DNA of 64,000 bases from Palaemon carinicauda. Taxonomy: Eukaryota; Arthropoda; Malacostraca; Decapoda; Palaemonidae. The DNA lies in the NCBI RefSeq assembly GCF_036898095.1, contig NC_090746.1, forward strand, positions 114,168,721 to 114,232,720. The letters are read 5' to 3'. The translations under genes were made by a program, and so were the position numbers. The notes beneath the pieces were generated by a model that worked only from the letters and a program-made list of their open reading frames with translations, was not told where the DNA came from and searched no databases. Positions 1-20,300 of this stretch are shown here, piece after piece. The first letter of the stretch is position 1. Every line of letters begins with the position of its first letter.

Positions 1-6
1 TTTCGA

Positions 7-418
7 GTGTGGCCTACGGAATTTTGTCTCTGATATAGTATGTGGCCTACATACTGTTATTACGAATATTGATCATGTAAATACACATGGATTTCAGTAT
101 TTAACTATGTAGTTAATGTTACTGTTGTGTAAGGGGGGGGGGCCGCAACCCCCCCGGGTAAGGACACGGCTTTTAGCATAGGTTAGGTGGGTTTTTTTTA
201 AGTTAGCTTCTCCCGTCATACTCATAGGCAAGGAAACTGTTCTTTTAAAATTGTATTGTTAGATTTTAAACAATTGTGAAAAATAATTGATTTCATTAAT
301 ATATATACAAACTCTTCCTAAGGTAGGACACATTCAAACCGGCTTAGGTAGGACACATTCAAACCGGGTAGGCCACATACTATAACAGATCCAAAAAGGT
401 AGGCCACATACTATAACG
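7..418. repeat. Palindromic repeat, possible MITE-like element
   Basis: GTAGGCCACATACTATA occurs twice at 369-418, and its reverse complement lies at 32-50, with a shorter copy at 7-17. A second direct repeat of about 25 bases (GGTAGGACACATTCAAACC) sits at 322-364. Inverted ends around an AT-rich core fit a non-autonomous DNA element or a repeat array cut by the window edge. No target duplication can be judged. Confidence 0.4.
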
Positions 419-1240
419 GCACCCTTTTTTGTTAAAAATTGCCTATTCTCACTAAACCTTCTTTCGTCTAAACAACTTTTCATAAATGGTAATCAAAATC
501 TAACCCTGTTAACGCAACCAAATGTATAATTGTCACTACTATAGGATCAAAATCATCTTATATCCTACGGAAACTACTCTCCCTGTCTTTAAGAGAACAA
601 AGCCTTATTGTCAGGTTACGCATTGAACTTTGCAAGAAATTTTAGCGGCCAACTACCAATGCTGAATACGTCGGTAATATTTTGGAATTCAATAGTTCCA
701 AGGTTCTCTCTCACAATGTCCGGTACGAAATCAGTAATCCTTGGGATTACAAGGATTACGAAAAGAAACTGCTTATCTTCGACGAGGCTACCAAACTTAG
801 GAATTCTTCTCCTGTTTCAATTTTTCCTGCAAACTACACATAGCTTCCTTCGTAATGAATCCCAACCTTTCTTCCTTCCCCAGTGTTTCAGGTTAAGAAA
901 TGGCAACGTCCCTATCTCGCAATCTGTGGGCCATATTTCCCCCCTTGAGAGCTAGGGATTGGGGGTTAGAGGAGCTTATAGATCTACCTTCTGAATCATC
1001 AACAGCTATTGCCTAGCCCTCCCTGTTCTTACCTTAAGCGGAAGAGTGGCCTGGACGCGGATCATATGTAGGCTATGTATGGTCAGTCTCTAGGACACTC
1101 CTTGCCTCTGTCGCTCATGAGGACCTTTAAACATAGTTGCTTCTGTCCCATTGGGTGTGTTTCTTAACAAAACGATATTAATGTGATATTACATTACGGT
1201 AAGACGAGTACATGATAATGATTGTTTTTTTTCTTCGCAG
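419..1240. other. Upstream region without a supported exon
   Basis: The 115-codon frame at 608-955 has no recognisable protein character. The stretch from about 935 to 1,145 (from GAGCTAGGGATTGGGGGTTAG to CATGAGGACCTTTAAAC) resembles from memory a common shrimp interspersed repeat. Only one copy is present here, so that is not provable from this sequence. I could not find the CDA signal-peptide exon. Confidence 0.3.
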
Positions 1241-9508
<8,268 letters not shown>

Positions 9509-9928
9509 AAGAAAGGAACTCGTGCAAGATACAGAATTAATTTTAGACCAATAGCTTATAGATTACATAGCATTAGAGCTTGAAATAATATTTGGTCGTA
9601 AAGGGAACTGGTGTGGCTGCTTTCCTGAAAGCTGAAATGCCTTGACTAGACCAAGGATACCTTGCCTCCAATGAAATTATAAGTTGTTATTAAAGGCTTG
9701 GGCCCTAATCCTACAATCCCAGACCTAATGTATTTAGGGTAATATTTCACTAACTGCACGTGGAGAAATAATTGCATGGCTATGTACTGTGCATCGGTAA
9801 CCTGCAGCTTTGCCTTTGCACATTCAAAGTGACTCGAGAACATTTCATATAATACAAAGGAAGTTATCCCTTATAGAATTATATCAAATCCACAAGCCAG
9901 CCATTTACGGCCAGAAAGCTTCTTTTAC

Positions 9929-9934
9929 AATAAA
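9929..9934 (+). promoter_or_regulatory. Candidate polyadenylation signal 1 of the CDA gene
   Basis: AATAAA about 420 bases after the CDA stop. It is the first perfect hexamer seen in the 3' untranslated region and could give a short transcript. Confidence 0.4.
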
Positions 9935-10073
9935 TTGTAGCAGAGCTTCCACTTTACTTTTTGTTATTTGATAACTCATCTGCATCAGCAGTTTATGATC
10001 TTTTTGTTTTATCGTTGTTTGTTATATAAAATTATTTATATCAGAACTGTACATATATTTTTGTCTTTTCTAC

Positions 10074-10079
10074 AATAAA
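10074..10079 (+). promoter_or_regulatory. Candidate polyadenylation signal 2 of the CDA gene
   Basis: A second AATAAA followed within 30 bases by T-rich sequence. It would end the mRNA near 10,095. Either signal could be used. Confidence 0.45.
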
Positions 10080-10474
10080 CATTAAATAGAAAAATAATTT
10101 TCTGGACTTTCCCCTTTAATTGTCGAAGCCTATAAAGAAAGTAGCTAGCATAAAGTTGATGATAAGTAGGGTTGATTAGATTCAATCATGTAATACTGAT
10201 CAGTTACGCTATTTGACTTGGTTGCCTTTTTATTCTGGAAGTAATATGATTGTTTGTTAAAATGAGGAATATATGCAGTTTTCCTGAGTTTGTTTACACA
10301 AGCCATACAAGGGCAGTTCTGGTCCGGGGTAACTTCTGGCTTGTAACAGTTCAGGGAATGAGGCACGTGACAATTTCTGTCCTAGGTGACAGGACAACTC
10401 AAAACCATGTCTATGGGACGTAAGTGGATCGTTTGACTTTTTGTGGTGGCTTACCTAAAAGAAAATAATAAAAG

Positions 10475-10680
10475 AACTGTAATATGATACTTTAATTCCT
10501 AGTCAAATCCATAAAACATTTTTCAAACTGAAAACTTTGTGTTCTATGCCTTTCTGGCAATTATTGTTAGTGCCAACTACTCGTACTTGTGTTTCTCCAC
10601 ACCTCTGAATGAAACAATTATGAGGGACCCTAGACGGAAACCAAGATAGTATAGCTTCCTTGGGAAAGGAAGATGAGGGC
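10475..10680. repeat. Dispersed repeat, copy near 10.5 kb
   Basis: Contains the landmarks GATACTTTAATTCCTAG and CAATTATGAGGGACC followed by GGAAACCAAGAT. The same ordered landmarks occur at about 18,025-18,210 and 33,745-33,945. In those two copies the repeat leads directly into a DIRS insertion. Confidence 0.55.
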
Positions 10681-10701
10681 TGCAAATCATTGCAGAGAGG
10701 C

Positions 10702-10821
10702 TCTACCTGACAGCATCTGGTGTTCCCCGGCCATCACCCATCCAGGTACTGACTAGACCCAACGTTGCATAACTTCACTGATTGGACATGAAGTGGTGTT
10801 TTCACCATGGTATGCCCGTTG
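10702..10821 (-). pseudogene. 5S rRNA-derived sequence
   Basis: The - strand reads through a diverged full-length 5S rRNA of about 120 bases. It has CATACCATG near the 5' side, GTTATGCAACGTTGGG (5S: GTTAAGCAACGTCGGG), and GTACCTGGATGGGTGA (5S: GTACTTGGATGGGTGACC), then GGGAACACC-like and GTGCTG-like ends. Many substitutions indicate a pseudogene or a 5S-derived SINE rather than a working gene. No T-run terminator of the standard kind was noted. Confidence 0.75.
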
Positions 10822-13800
10822 ATTGTCAAAAACGTCCTTGCCTTCTGACTATTAGGTAAAGTTGAGCTGCATGTCAATGCAAAGGAATATGAATGTATCT
10901 AACCAAAGGCTGAACAGAAAGCTGCTCTGCTGATCCTGGAAGTGGTTTCCATGGCAGGAGACTTGGATTCAGAGAACAAAGTGCACCCCTTGCCTGGAGC
11001 TTAATCCAGATTGCTGTTGTTGGCACTATAATTGCTGTAACTATGCCAGTAGTAAAACTGTGAACAGAGCGTCTCGGGAGTGACCTGGGGCAGGAGAGAC
11101 AATGGTGGCTGTCAACGCAAATATAATACGTGGCCTTGTATGAGACCTAGCACAGGTAACAGATGTGCAAGCTCCTGTACCAAGTACCAAACCCCTCAGG
11201 TGCGGTTTGTCAAAGTACTGTACTACAAGTACTATACTACAGAAACTTCTGGGGATGAGACATCATAGACCGACATCTTGTCCGCAACTCCCTCCAGGGT
11301 CAGGACTTAGATAGGTAACTGAGAGAGAGAAAGGTCCTGCGAAGCCCACTATTTGAGTCTGCCTGCTCAGGAGGACCTCTAGGAAGTTTCCTTTCATGCA
11401 CTGAATTGCGCTCCAAAGGGTAATCAAGCTGACTTATGTCCAACTCCATCTTCTAACAGCTAGACAGAAAGTAGTAATGTAAAGAATATCTTTGCTAGGG
11501 TGTTCTATGCTGTGCAAAGACTACCCCAACACCATGATGTGACAAGTTATTAGAAGAGATTAAGAACCAGCAACACTGCGCTCAAATCCAGGAAAAAAAT
11601 TGCGTGCCACTGCCGATAGGTTTCAGAATATAGCTCGGGGGCCATGTGTCACAACAGGTGAGAAACCTCCCCCTTTTCTTTCGTTACATCCCCCAAGAGC
11701 ATCGAATGCGGGGAAGGATAGAGGTCAACTCCCCTGAGGAGGTTGGTAATCTCTCCTTACCAACTCATTACTGTACTCTCTTTCGCACTGATCCTATCAG
11801 ACTTGTACGTCCAAAAAAACCCTGATAATACCAAAATATTTTCAGTTGCCACTAGAGAGGACTAAGGCTATATCTTTCGATGGGGACCAGAAAAATTCAG
11901 AAGTTCAGGTGGCCCAGCAAGCATAGCCATCAGTGTGCTCGTAAGAAGTCTCGCTTGAGGAAGGGACATGCTGCTTCCCTGTCTTTATATCCTGATTGGA
12001 CGGAGCAACTTTGTCTCTTTAAGAGGTTATTTGCCATTCTAAATAAGTCAGTTCTGGTGGAGGTTACAGGGATGAAATACATATAGCAGTTTTATGCCAA
12101 ACCTCAAATGAGGCAAAACCCATAATTGGTATTGGAGAGACATCTCCCAAGTTTGCTAGAATCAACAGCTCATCTAAGGGATGAGGAGAGCGGATGCGTT
12201 GCCATTGACCGTGGTTGCAACTAGAGTGAACATTTTGTGAATTGTGAACACTCGAAGGGGTTAAGTGTAGCCCTGTGCTAGCAAATAGCTTCGCAAAAGG
12301 ATGACTCTAGGTACATCCTTGAAAGATAACCTCCAGTGATAACCAGCAGTCACTACCACTGAACGTTGACACAAAAGGAGAGGAGAGAAAAAGAAGTGGG
12401 ACATGTCACCCTGCACATAGGATTGGACACTAGGGTCTTTCATTTATCCCCTAATTCAATGGCATCTTCCCTCAGTAAGACAGGTGAGAGGAATGCCTTT
12501 CCTAGCGGAAGCGATCCTGACTTCTACTTAACCTTATTGCAGGTGTCCCACTGAAATCACTCCCTGGAGTGCAATCTCGGCAAGCTATAGCTCGGACCAT
12601 ATCTTGAGGAATTGGGAGACAGTTTGTACCAACAACCCTTTCAGTTGAAAACTAGTCTTCTCTTCCGGCACCATCAGAAACTGGGACAGATGCTAAAGTA
12701 CTCCCCGAAAACTCTCTAAATTTTTCGGGCTACCTGGTTGGCCTAATACACGTTAGGGCAGCCAGTATCACCTGGGGATTGCATCTGTCGAAAATCCTAA
12801 GGGTCGGATGGTTTAACTGAGAGGAACAAGGATCATTTGACTCTCAAGAAAAAGGCAGGCACCGAAAAATTGCTTAACAAGCAAACATTTCAAGTTAATC
12901 GCTGTCAACTCATGTGACCGGTTGTAAGCAACTGTTTCTGTAAAGGGAGAATGAAACCTTGTCTTCTAACTGCCCTCGCTAGGATGGGAGTTGGCCGTAT
13001 ATATCCGCCCACGGATGGGTAAACACAGGAGTAACCAGCTATCTCTGGCAGATAACAGCATTACAGTGAACCTCCCAAGTTGATCACTGTCAAGCAAACA
13101 ATCAGTTGCAAGTAACTACTTCCAAAAGACAAGATTGAAGCGTAACTGCAATCACATTTGTCAGGAAAGCATTTGTGTGCATAAGTCTGGCTACAGACCA
13201 ATAAAAACAGGCAAAGAAATTTCCTCTATAGAATGTATATGTTCCACCCCTATCTTACGGCAGTAGCCTAATCCCATGACGGGTACCACGGGGCAGGCCA
13301 AAAATCCGGGAGTGGCATGAACGGTTTGTTGCACCTGAACTCGATCAGCAAACATCAATAAATATCCATTAATGAGAATTTCTCCCAGGTGACAAGTATC
13401 CCTCACAAAATAGGTGAATACATCTCTGATTTCTCCATTCCTGATTGGAATAATTAAAATAAGCTCAGATTGTTCATCCCAAGGGAAAAGACTTGCTATG
13501 CAAAGTTTCGAGGTCTAAGTACATTTGATATGAGATATTAGGGAAGACCTAACGGGGAACTGCATGACTCTCCTTGAGGGCAGACTTCCTATGTCTGGGG
13601 TTTACGGGAAGGTAGGTGTTCTTGAAGAACCACTTTCCCCAAAGGATACAACCATTGGGTGAGAAAGAGAGCTAATGATGCATTGGAATAAAGTTCCAAT
13701 TTGTCTATTCCTGGCATCGATTGGCTGAACCCAAGAGTGTCCTTCATTAATGAAGGAACATCAGTAGGTTCTGTATAATGGCAAGTAGCCATTACTATTC

Positions 13801-16100
13801 CTCACGAGAGTGCGTACATTCGCAAGGGTAGGGCATGCAACTGACGAGGTGAATAGCCTTTGTTGCCATCCGAGTGTCAAATCGCAAGTTCTCTGACCTA
13901 GGGTAAGCGATGGTTCACGAGCTTAAGCATTGTGAACACGTTTGCCTAAGTGAGCGTTCCTGAGGAATATTATGCAGTAGCTTGGGGCATAATGTGTGTG
14001 CATCGATGCGCAGCGTCATTGCTTGAAAGTAATTAATTAATCACCAACGTGTGCCTGTGAAGAGCGCATGCAGCTGGCAAAGCGATCAGATCTTCTTCAG
14101 CAGAAGGAGAAAGGCGGGGCAAGTGAGTGTGTGTCTAAGCGCACCTGTAAGTAAACAAGCGTCTGTCATCCTGCGTGAATAAGCATAAGCTGATTCTATT
14201 CTGCTGGGAATAGAGCTGGAGTTAATAACCTTGAAGAGTTAAGTATCACAAGACTCGCTGTGGCCTCAGGGTGAGGTGAAGATTGCAAGGGGTCGGAAGC
14301 CCACACTGTTAGTCCTCCGAAAAGCTCTCTATCCTGACAGGAGGAGAGGTCCAAGACAAGAACCCTGAAGGATTATGTCTCAAGAGACTCATTGTGCCCG
14401 AGGGGCACGATGGTGAGGTGGCAATCGCAAGCGGTCAGCAAGTAATGTACCACCATAAGGGCACTTCAAAGAGCTCTCTATTCCATACGGAATGGGGATC
14501 TGCGGATATAACCGCTAATAATTACGGCTCACAAGACTTATTATGCCATGAGGGCACAGTGTTGAGAAGCAGCAGCTGAAACCGGTCGACAGGTATCCCC
14601 ACCTGTGGCAATATCTCACCCGTTGTGGCGAATGCCAGCGGTTGTAAAGGCAAGTGCACATGTGTAACTTAAGTACCTTGTGTCAGTACCTCACTATTCA
14701 AGTGTAAGAGTGCTATTGAAGTTACGCGCAGACCTTCCTCAGTGAAAGGAACTCGCACACCTAATTTGCTAATGTTCAGTGACTGGGTGCGCAACACTGC
14801 ACAAGACTTTCTCGCAAGACTAGGGTCTGTGCATTCATGTGCTACGATGCACCATCAATCGTCAACGCTCCCGCAGGTAAGTTAGCGAGTAGTGTTGCGT
14901 GCTCCTATAGGAGGCACGTGCTCGGCTGGTGGCGAGTAAGGCTGCGAAGGCTTTCCTGTATGCTGACAAACAGCCGTAAAGGCAGGCTCTTCCCAAAAGG
15001 GGAGGAAGACTGGGGCAGAGATCCTGAAGGGCCTGGCCTCACAAAGCTCAGAGGGATGTTGTGCCCGTAGTGACAGGCGGCAGCCACAAGTAAGAATCAC
15101 CCTCTGCGGCAATAATGCTGTAGGGTTATAGCTCACAAGACACATTGTGCCCTGGGGGCATGATGGAAGTGGGGGTGATCACAAGCAGTCGGCTGGTATC
15201 ACTATCTAAATGGTCTGATGAGCAAAAACAAATATTTGCTCAACTCCGGGTGAAGAAGCTAAATGTTTCTTAAACTGCGGGACCTCAGAGCGCAGTAAGA
15301 GAACTCTAGTTGAGAGTGCGCCACTTAATCAGCAATCTTCCAAGTCAGACAGTTGTCAGCTTTTGGGATCAACTCAAAAGGATCAAACCGACTGGTTTTG
15401 ACTCCAGGGAGCACCAGTCTGTAACTGTTCACATTTATGCACCTCTAAAAGATGTTCTTTAGCGGAGAGACCCAAAAGCTCCAAGGAGGGCTTTTGGGAA
15501 ATCCCCGATCAGGGGCCCAGTTTCTTCACAAGGGGAAGCAATGGTGTCCGCACCTAAGGGTTGTCCAGGAGTCAGTCACTCAACGCCCTTACTCGTGTGT
15601 CCTCTGGAAGAGACCGAGCAAGCAGATACAACGGAGAGGGAATGTGACGCCGGAGTATGAAGTCGGAACTACTTTCATCGTCTACTGAACCACTACCACT
15701 GGGAGGATGACCCCTCCCTGAAAAAAATACAAGCAGATACAACGGAGAGGGAATGTGATGCCGGAGTAAGAAGTCGGAACTACTTCCATCATCTTCTGAA
15801 CCACTCCCACTGGGAGGATAACACCCCCCCCCCCCGGAAAAAAATAAAATAGGTTAATGGGAGAGAGAGACACAGAGATGGCACACCTGCACTCTACCGA
15901 GCCAAAAGTAAAAGTGACATCATATAAACGGTGTGTGAGTGAGCTGCTTTAGAGATATAGCCAGCCCTGCTTTTCGCAGGAGTTGGGTAACAGAGACAGG
16001 CTTGAAAAGCGAGAATCAGCAAACACTTGCTGCCCCACATTCGGGTGGGTTAATTTCTAACCTACCAACTCATTGATCAATGCCTACACGAGGTAAACTA
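10822..16100 (-). mobile_element. Probable old DIRS-like relic
   Basis: No intact gene. Near 15,895-15,945 the + strand reads GAGCCAAAAGTAAAAGTGAC and then GGTGTGTGAGTGAG. That is the same arrangement that precedes the 5' terminal repeat of the DIRS copies at 31,530-31,570 and 48,037-48,075. Between 14,240 and 15,200 related segments recur (phrases such as CTCACAAGAC..TTATGCC..GGGCACA), resembling the decayed gag repeats of the other copies. The left limit is not visible, and the assignment beyond the right end is inference. Confidence 0.35.
15620..15840. repeat. Tandem duplication, 111-bp period
   Basis: AAGCAGATACAACGGAGAGG starts at 15,620 and again at 15,731. The following about 100 bases match with a few substitutions and end in a C-run in the second copy. 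It lies within the probable DIRS relic. Confidence 0.85.
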
Positions 16101-16328
16101 ACACCAAGTAAGCCAATGTACTTCCTAATATCGTTTTACTTGGCTCCTATCACAATAGAAGTACTGAATTCTATTATGGTATGAACACATTTAAGTAGGT
16201 GTACAATACATGTACACTTGTGTACTAAGTAATGTACACAGTAAGATTACAGTACAGTACACATAAAGTAATACTAGTCATTGGGACACATAATAATAAA
16301 ACAATGTTGTTACTATCTAATATAATAC

Positions 16329-16972
16329 AGGTAGTAGGTTGGCCATGGTACCAGCCACCCATTGAGATACTACCACTAGAGAGTTATGGGGTCTTTTGAC
16401 TGGCCAAACAGCAAACAGTACTACATTGGATCCTTCTCTCTGGTCAAGGTTCATTTTCTCTTTGCCTACACACACACACACACATTCTCCTCTGTCTTCA
16501 TACACCTGACAACACAGATTACCAAACAATTCTTCTTCACTCAAGGGGTTACTGCACTGTAATTGTTCAGTGGCTACTTTTCTCTTGGTAAGGGTAGAAG
16601 AGACTCTTTAGCTATAGTAAGCAGCATTTCTAAGAGAAGGACACTCCAAAATCAAACCATTGTTATCTAGTCTTGGGCAGTGCCATATCTTCTGTACCAT
16701 GGCCTTCCAATGTCTTAGGTTAGAGTTCTCTTGCTTAACGGTACACTCGGGCACACTTTTCTATTTAATTTCCCTTCCACTTGTTTTGTTAAAGTTTTTT
16801 GTAGTTTATACTGTATAGGAAATATTTATTTTAATGTTACTGTTCTTAAAATATTTTATTTTTCCGTTTCCTTTCCTCACTGGGCTATTTTCCTGTTGGA
16901 GTCCTCAGGCTTATAGCATTGTGCTTTTCCAACTAGGGTTGTAGCTTATCAAGTAATAGTAATAATAATAAA
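16329..16972 (+). mobile_element. SINE family A, copy 2 (longest)
   Basis: Begins GGTAGTAGGTTGGCC, with a nearby complementary TACTACC, and ends GGGTTGTAGCTTATC plus a TAA tail. It is the same family as the copies at 2,350, 51,489 and 52,160. A GGTTCATTTTC segment near 16,447 (GGTTCATTTCCC in the copy at 52 kb) resembles a pol III B box. The CA repeat in the head is private to this copy. Confidence 0.8.
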
Positions 16973-16974
16973 AT

Positions 16975-17300
16975 GGCAGGACATGATTAAAAATGAGACT
17001 ATAAGACATTACTCGAATGTGGATGAGAAGATCATGGTGAAGAGTGGATGGAGATGAGTTGGGCGTGCTCTTCGCAACTCCTCAAGAGAGATTAGTTCAC
17101 CAAATGTATAACTGGGTTCCAAAAGGCAGTAGAAGTGTTGAAGACCCAGGTTTACATGGCTGAAGACTATTAAGCATGAAGTAGATGATAAATGATGAAG
17201 TATTCCCTTAAAAGCTCAAAATAGTGACGACTGGCAAAATCTTACCCGAGACCCTTTGCATCAATAGGCGTAGGAGGAGATGATGATGATCACAATATGA
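16975..17300 (+). mobile_element. Probable LINE 3' end
   Basis: Frames on + read fragments such as RFTWLKTIKHEVDDK and DDWQNLTRDPL, then a GAT-rich tail at about 17,277-17,290. This is the style of the C-terminus and 3' tail of non-LTR retrotransposon ORF2 (RTE/Jockey-like). Stops and frameshifts are frequent. Clade uncertain. Confidence 0.4.
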
Positions 17301-18024
17301 ATACACAAGTAAAATGAAAATTAAAAAAAAAGTATCAGCAAAACACCACTAACCATTTATGTATGTTTTACACAGTAAGTTTGAAGTATTAATGCAACTC
17401 TTTGAGTTGTCGACTGTTTGGTAGGTGTGGTAACGTAATGTACATACTGTATAATATTCTATACTGTAGTCCTACTAAATTCACTAAATATGTGCTGATT
17501 TTTTTAACTGATTTTACATAAAAACGTAATTCTGCACAATAAAGACTGAAGTGGGAGATACCCTGTACACACGTGAGGAGAGATGATGCAAGACCAAGGC
17601 CGAGCGAGTGAGAGATTGGGTGTTATGCTCTGCAAAGAAGCATGGTCAGTTTGAAATTGTCGGGTCGCTAAAGTATTTATCGCGAACCCACGGATGGGAT
17701 TTTTTATTTAACAGGTTACAAGGTTCCCTGCACTGTACTGTATTGTAAACGAGCAAAATTGCAAAGAATTAACCCACAAAAAGCGATGGCTGACTGGAAC
17801 CCAATAAAGAACTAGAATTGCTTAAATCAGTTGGTTGTTACTCCACCAAGGCTCGCTTCACTAACAATTTAACATTACAGTATCTCCTTACTCCCCTGTT
17901 TTGGCAAGAGATATATACAGTACTGTACTGTGCTACGGACATTTGCCACGTAAGGAAGTATTTTTCCATTCTGTAACTTTCAGATTGAACAAATGTAAAT
18001 CTCAATACAAAGAAACAAGTAAAT
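17301..18024. other. Repeat-poor intergenic stretch
   Basis: AT-rich, many TACAGTAC-type short words, no gene or element recognised. Confidence 0.5.
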
Positions 18025-18257
18025 ATATAATACTATAATTCCTAGCCAAATACATGACCCATATATCTATCCTACTTCCGATCTTGAGTTTTATCCATTT
18101 CTGACCCTGAATATTGAGGCAAATCACCCATTTATGAGTTTTCCTATGCAAGCCCTTATAAAATCAATTATGGAGAGATCCTAATGGGAAACCAAGGTTT
18201 TTTGGGTGGGAAAATACCAAAAAGGTGATTTTCTGCAATAACAATGGTCAGAAATGC
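18025..18257. repeat. Host tandem-like repeat, left half interrupted by outer DIRS
   Basis: Matches 33,755-33,995 in landmark order: CTAGCCAAATACATGA, TTTCTGACC, GGGAAACC, then GGTCAGAAATGCA. The match stops where the outer DIRS begins. The right half resumes after 32,833. Confidence 0.65.
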
Positions 18258-18465
18258 ATATGTTATTTTCATAATAAAATAAATTTTTTAATATACTTAC
18301 CCACTGGTTATATAAGAATGGCTAGCATCCCTGACCCCTCGGCAGGAAATTCCCAAAATCTCGCGCAGCTATCGCAGATATGCCAGGTATACACTAGTGC
18401 CCTCATGGTACAACAGGTAGAACTACAGTATATCCAACCTCTTCAGATTTTCCATGCCCCATGGT
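18258..18465. repeat. Outer DIRS: 3' terminal inverted repeat
   Basis: The near-perfect reverse complement is at 32,650-32,833. Outside it, the tip reads TGTTATTTTCATAATAAAAT, echoed in the internal complementary region. Confidence 0.85.
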
Positions 18466-18493
18466 CTCTAGAGGGGAGGAGGGTGGGTTTTTA

Positions 18494-18594
18494 ACTTATA
18501 TAACCAGCGGGTAAGTATATTCAAAAATTTATTTTATTATGAAAAAAACATTTTTAAATATAAAACTTACCCGCTGGTTATATAAGAATGGCTG
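18494..18594. repeat. Outer DIRS: internal complementary region
   Basis: A mirror-like unit: AACCAGCGGGTAAGTATATT (complement of the left tip) is fused through AAACATTTTTAAATAT to ACTTACCCGCTGGTTATA (complement of the right tip). This is the template arrangement used by DIRS elements to form circles. Confidence 0.85.
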
Positions 18595-18949
18595 ATTGAC
18601 ACCCTTGGTGGTGGGTCAGAGACAGCTACATAATTGGCAATTCACTTGAGCGTTACACAAACCACTTAAGAGGTTCTCACCTGATAAGGAAGCTGACAGC
18701 AATGCTCTGCCTCATTTTGTCTGCTATCCTTAGAAGATCCAGCGGTCCACCCAGGGGGCTGATGATCTCTAGGAGCTGTCAAACGGTTCAATAACCTATA
18801 AAATGACAGGACCTCAACTAATACCCTTGTTCCGGGACAAAATGACCACCTGACTAGATCAAAGATTGCGGAAGATTGTCGACCAATCTTTACGTACAAT
18901 CATAAAAACATATATAATAGTTCCAAGAGAAGAACAGGGGTACTAGGAA

Positions 18950-20300
18950 TATAGGGAAATGTAGTAGTGAATGTCTCACCTACTAATGCACTCGTTATTA
19001 CGAGTGAACCCAAAACGTAGACGTCCTCATAAAGAGACTGAATACGATCTAAGAAATGCAAGGCAAATACAGGAATACCCCTTCACAAGGCTGTATACGC
19101 GATGCTTTGTAGAGAACAGATTAGTTTAAAAGTTACAGAAGCTCTTATAGCTCTAACTTCATGAGTCTTTACCCTTTCGACATTTTACGATCTGTTACAC
19201 AACAGTATGAAAGAACTCTTGTAATTAAAGTCTATACCAGCCGATAGAGCGTTTTAGACATACAGTAGATAGAGCAAGCTTCTTGACCGTGCACCAAAGA
19301 GTCATGAATAGACTCTTAACCTCTTTGGTCCTGTGCCGATAAAACTCCATCGTTTTAACCGGGTAAAATACTCTTCATACCCCTTGACAAACCAAATCCG
19401 AGAGGATAAAGATCCCAAAAGATTTAGGCCATGGATGAGAAGGACGTTTGTTAATGATCAAGAATCCAGGATGCGAGGCGCCTATAGCTTAACCATTGTG
19501 AAGTCCATGTTCTTGCTAAAAGATTGAACTTCACTGGCTCTCAACTATAGTGGACTTATTTAGAAAGTCTCCAAAGTTAGGTCTTAAAAAGAAAACAAGT
19601 GTAAAGGCTCGGATCTGTCTACCGCGAAATTCCAGAAACGAATCCCAAATTTAGGCTGGAGCATCTTGCTGACCCTTCTAAGTCATTTTAAATGACCTGA
19701 AAAGATCTATAAGGTCTTTATTTGATAGATGCAATCTTCTGCATCTGCAGACAACTGTCCTCATACTCCTGTAACCCTTGATGGTCGAGGAGGAAAAAAT
19801 GTGTTTTCCTTCCAAGGTCTGAGAAGAAACAGGCCGCTTGTCTTAGAGTTACCAAATGAAGAGCCCTTTAGCTCTACACTTCTCCACAAAATGCCCTAAT
19901 TGGGTTGAAAAACCTTGAGGCAAGGGTCCCTTGTACAAGCGATAGCCTCAGCTGTCTTCTTCGAACAACCTCTTGATCATAGGGGTTTTCCAAAATACTG
20001 GAGGCAGCTAGCCCTAAAGCTTGATGGTTTAAAAATAAAGCGTTCGTGATCCTGACACAGGTAAAAACGGACTGATGACATGCTTCCAGCAAACACCCAG
20101 CATGGGACCAGTATGGTTCCAGCCTGCTGTATACTGTATGCTCATTAAGTCGTGAGAGAGAGAGACAAGATCTAGACCTCCCCCCAACATGCATCCACAT
20201 CAGTCGCAAGAAACCGATATCGAAGCTAGGCCTGCTGAAAAGAAGAATCAACAACATAAACCTCATGCTGTGCAGTTAAAACCTGATCGTGTGCACCAAC
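18950..20300 (-). pseudogene. Outer DIRS: tyrosine recombinase relic
   Basis: The nucleotide sequence aligns by eye with the recombinase ORF end of the 34-kb copy: GTAGTGAATGTCTCACC...TGCACTCG at 18,960-18,995 matches 34,778-34,810, and ATAAAGAGACTGAATACG matches the next landmark. No frame longer than about 130 codons survives. Confidence 0.6.

Larger units (their letters stand above)
9509..10095 (+). other. 3' untranslated region of the CDA gene
   Basis: Sequence between the CDA stop and the second AATAAA. No open frame of interest. The extent is inferred from the two candidate poly(A) signals. Confidence 0.5.
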
